This document shows positions 61,101-64,000 of a stretch of DNA of 64,000 bases, piece after piece. The stretch comes from Nematostella vectensis. Its lineage: Eukaryota > Cnidaria > Anthozoa > Actiniaria > Edwardsiidae. The stretch covers positions 2,792,001-2,856,000 of the forward strand of contig NC_064038.1 in the NCBI RefSeq assembly GCF_932526225.1, read 5' to 3'. Both the position numbers and the translations under genes were made by a program. A model generated the notes under the pieces. It was not told where the DNA came from. It saw only the letters and a program-made list of their open reading frames with translations, and did not search any database. The stretch's first letter is position 1; each line of letters opens with the position of its first letter.

Positions 61101-61123
61101 GCTAGCCCCCAAGGGATTCAAGA
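58122..61123 (+). repeat. Array unit 20
   Basis: Length 3002 bp. MITE at 59784-60080. GAATGTTTCTCC and GAGTACGG near 58594-58648 are shared with unit 9, and CGTATTAAAATG near 60281 with unit 16. Private: CCTGAATTT near 58135, GGTCTGGTTCG near 58383 (which changes the sequence just before the B-box), GGATCCCCGG near 58607, ATTGTATATT near 59966, TTCCATGCG near 60824 and CTAGCCCCCAAGGGATTC near 61102. G run of 9. Confidence 0.95.
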
Positions 61124-64000
61124 CGCCCAAATAGACCTGTATTTTTTTTCACCCTCTATCTCAGCGAGCTATGCGTGGCGTAACCGTATTACAGGCCTGG
61201 GATCCTGGTTATTGTCCTCCCCATTAATGCGCGGGTTGGAATACCTTGCAAGAGTTTTGTACAGCATATTCGCCGGAAAAATCGGTGCTTGGGGCCTTCG
61301 GGTTCTTTACAGCCTTCCGTAAAAGCCTTGTGCTGCCATACCGATAGGGTAATCCGTATGTATGGTTTCCGTTTTGTTTTTCAGGTCGGGTTCGATCCCA
61401 TGCCAATGACATTTTTTTCTTTTTTTTTTTTCTATTAATTTTTTTTTTTTTCGTAGAGCTTAACCCCTCTCACTCCTGCGTAGTTTTCGGAAAAATAAGA
61501 AGAAAAAAAAAACAAGAAAAAAAAAACAAAAAAAAACAGACCATCCAAACAACCGTCTGACTTTGGGGGGAGGAGTGTTGACTGGCCCTCCCCCTCGTGA
61601 ATTTTTCTCCGGATCTCCGGATCAATTCCGTAATGGCATCCATCGGAGTATGGAAATGGACCTGGAGGATACAAGCCTGGTATACATCATACATCTAGCA
61701 AAATGAGCTTGCTAGATTTACTGATGTCAACATTAGAAGGGGGAGGGACACTCTTTTCATACAGTACAATATTGCAGTTGTTACCTATTATTGAATAAGT
61801 GGGTAACATGTCTTTGTTTATGAAACAAGGTCTATTTCTGAGACAAGCAAATTCAAGGGAGAGCTGTTGAAATAACAGGGGAATGTTGAAGGAAAAACAA
61901 TTATCTGATTAAAAAACTACTGTAGATTCCTTTGCACGAAGATAATAACAAACATAATTTTGATTGTTATTTAGGAGGAACGAGACGAGTTCTACAACAT
62001 ACTATGAAAAGTATGTATTACTCATCTAAATTATACAAGTAAAAAATTCTATTTAAAAAAATACTGTAAGTAATTAGGTAAATCCTAAAACATGTATAAC
62101 ATGTACAACACACTAAAAACTCCATGGCTATTGACTGTTTTCTACTCACATGTTTTTACAGTATATACAATTTCATTCTGGTACATCTTGTGGTCACTGT
62201 GCCATCTTCAGGGCTACACCCAAAGCACCTGTGCACCCCATCCACCTAAGGGTGTCGGCTGCACAGGTGTTCCTGATGAAGGAGGGTAAGGAGGGCAGGA
62301 AAAGGTTCTGCGACACCTTGCTTTTATGGACCCCTATGATTCCGAGTTGAGTGTGGCCCCTGTAGATGTTGACAGGTCAACCTCACAGCCACATGAAAGA
62401 AATGCCTAATATCTTATGCTTTACAGTGAGTGTTTTGCAGTCAAGTTGGTTTCTGTTAGTGGGTAAAAATTATTATAAATAATTGTAATCATGACTATGG
62501 TCACACTGTACATATAGAAATGTAAATGAATAGAAAAAAAGTATATATTTCCAGTCAAACTACAGAATTGCATGATAACCTTGAAAGTATTGAATAAAAG
62601 ACTGCAAAACCAACATCTTTTGTACTAGTTGCTTAGTTGGTTGAATTGACCACGGGCAATTTTAAGCTGAATTCCTCCTTCCCCAACTCCCCCACCCCAG
62701 AAAAAAAATAATAAAAGAAAACTAAAACTAAAACAAAACCAACAGAGACCTCCAGCTATTTTCTCTTATTTTTTTTTACAGCTATTTAAAGGGGCAGTGC
62801 GATGGTAAGTGCTTTCAATAGCTCTCTGAACCTGACACAATAAAATTTAGTAAACTCTAATACTGACTTATGAGCTTTTGGTACATGTGGGGGACTTAAA
62901 TTCAAAGAAAATGACCACAAACTGTCAATAAACATAGTTTCTATAAAATATTGCTTTCAATAAAATATTGCATATTATTTTAACAAGGTATTGACAGCTT
63001 TTAAAAAGGTCAACTATTTGTAGGCGATTAAAAGCCTACAATAAACACTGACATGCGCAGTACCATGACGCTGTCCCTTTAAGTCTTTCATTGCCATAAC
63101 GCCCTGAGACGCCTGTAAAATATAGGCCCAACTCCAAAACGTCAAAAATGCAAACTAAACATCACCAGACCCGGATACTCATAGATTCATCCAAGGCATA
63201 GACGACCTGCAAAAGCGCATCTAAGCAATGTAATAGAATTGACTCTTTTGTCAAAATATCAACCTTAATTGCTGACCAATTCGTAATAAAATGCTTAAAC
63301 TTAGAAACATTTCTTACCAAAAAAGACACAAAATTCCGAACTACAAATAGAGACAAGCAAACACAGATCAAGTCACCAATAGATACCTTTATTGCGCTCC
63401 GTCAGGTCCCATTTTACAGCAATCAGTCACAATAATCAATGCTAGAACCTCCATTAGAAGCGAGTCACCATTGTTAGCCTATTTTGCATGCCTGCACTGC
63501 ATCATGGGAGTCTTGGAAACACCTTGACAGACAGGCGGGCAATCTCCTCCAACAGAATCATAACAGTTTTTTTATAAGTCTGTTTGCCCCGAAGCCAAAC
63601 AAAACATTTCCAGGTCCAAGAAACCCAGAATAAGCCTGAAAACAATTTTCAGTCAACGGTAGCTTAGCTTAACTGGTAGTGTTGGACTTGAAATAGGGGG
63701 GGAGGTTTCTGTTTTCAGTCTGTTTTTCTTACAATGTTGCTCAAAAGTAACCAGGAGTGAAAGGGTTGAAGTGAAATACAGCTATACTTAGTCAGGGTAG
63801 ACAGTATTGCGGATTTTTTCGATATTCTATGCGATTTTAAAAACCTCTCCCCCTTACGTCTTTCATTGCATTTTTTTATTTTTTTTAATGAATATTTAGG
63901 CCGGTGAATAGCTTAATAAGCTCTACAAAGAAAAATAGAATCGCCAAATCGCACTTTTTTATTTCTATTTATTTTTGCTTTTTGCATGATATTAAAAAAA
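61124..64000 (+). repeat. Array unit 21 (cut by window end)
   Basis: 2877 bp present; the last ~125 bp lie beyond the window. MITE at 62786-63082. Private: GAGCTATGCG near 61167, AGTTTTGTAC near 61253, GGAAAAATCGG near 61275, CCGATAGGGTAATCC near 61341, CAATGACATTT near 61404, a 3-bp loss in the C run near 62749, GTGCGATGG in the left MITE end near 62798, and GTCTGTTTGCC near 63578. Confidence 0.95.

Larger units (their letters stand above)
1..64000 (+). repeat. Tandem array of ~3.0-kb units (20 full, 1 partial)
   Basis: The same sequence block recurs head to tail from first to last base, always in the same orientation. Most spacings lie between 2984 and 3010 bp; unit 1 (2876 bp) has a deletion and unit 12 (4260 bp) carries an insertion. 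Units differ by scattered single-base changes and by homopolymer lengths, so they are highly similar but not identical. No unique sequence appears at either end, so the array extends beyond the window. The unit is complex (CpG-rich block, MITE, tRNA-like piece, possible exon) rather than a simple satellite. It could be a large satellite, a degraded multicopy gene cluster, or the spacer-rich array of a small RNA gene; sequence alone does not decide. Confidence 0.98.

Noticed and set aside
1-64000. CRISPR array, rRNA repeat or bacterial operon
   Set aside because: The period is 3 kb with no short repeat-spacer pattern; no rRNA core sequences are recognisable; there are no long frames or ribosome-binding sites outside the retrotransposon.

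Overview
The whole 64 kb window is one head-to-tail tandem array of a unit of about 3.0 kb. Taking the first base of the window as the unit start, there are 20 full units and a nearly complete 21st. No unique flanking DNA is present on either side, so the true array is longer than the window. The DNA is eukaryotic: AT-rich, full of long A and T runs, without operons or long open frames, with metazoan-type splice and polyadenylation motifs and a non-LTR retrotransposon. The reverse transcriptase looks like CR1/L2-type elements common in marine invertebrates. A cnidarian-like host is only a guess.

Layout of one unit (unit 2, 2877-5886, as reference): a CpG-dense block with stem-loops and a tRNA-type B-box (about 2769-3171); a T-rich then A-rich tract (3165-3295); a perfect hairpin that is the retrotransposon target (3446-3466); an AT-rich stretch with a possible short exon (3726-3761) and a possible 3'-terminal exon with AATAAA and a GT-rich tail (3913-4375); C-rich and A-rich low-complexity DNA (4425-4540); a 297-bp MITE-like element with TTAA ends (4544-4840); an AT-rich segment with no recognised gene (4841-5250); a ZNF143/Staf-like motif (5251-5268); a hairpin and a 5'-tRNA-half-like segment ending in a variable G run (5396-5466); then AT-rich sequence leading back to the CpG block.

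The only convincing protein-coding sequence is at 33460-34710 in unit 12. It is a 5'-truncated non-LTR retrotransposon on the minus strand, with an uninterrupted reverse-transcriptase frame (YVDD catalytic box), an (ATT)6 tail and a 6-bp target-site duplication. It occurs once in 21 units, so it inserted after the array had formed.

Single-base variants show how the array evolves. Neighbouring units share private variants (1-3, 4-5, 6-7, 11-15, 14-15, 17-18), as expected from unequal crossing-over or local conversion. A few variants recur at a distance, including pairs 8/19 and 9/20. Unit 1 lacks about 138 bp that removes the tRNA-like segment, and unit 9 lost 9 bp in the hairpin loop where the retrotransposon landed in unit 12. 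I found no rRNA, canonical tRNA, snRNA, CRISPR or bacterial-type gene. The many short open frames in each unit are not supported as genes.
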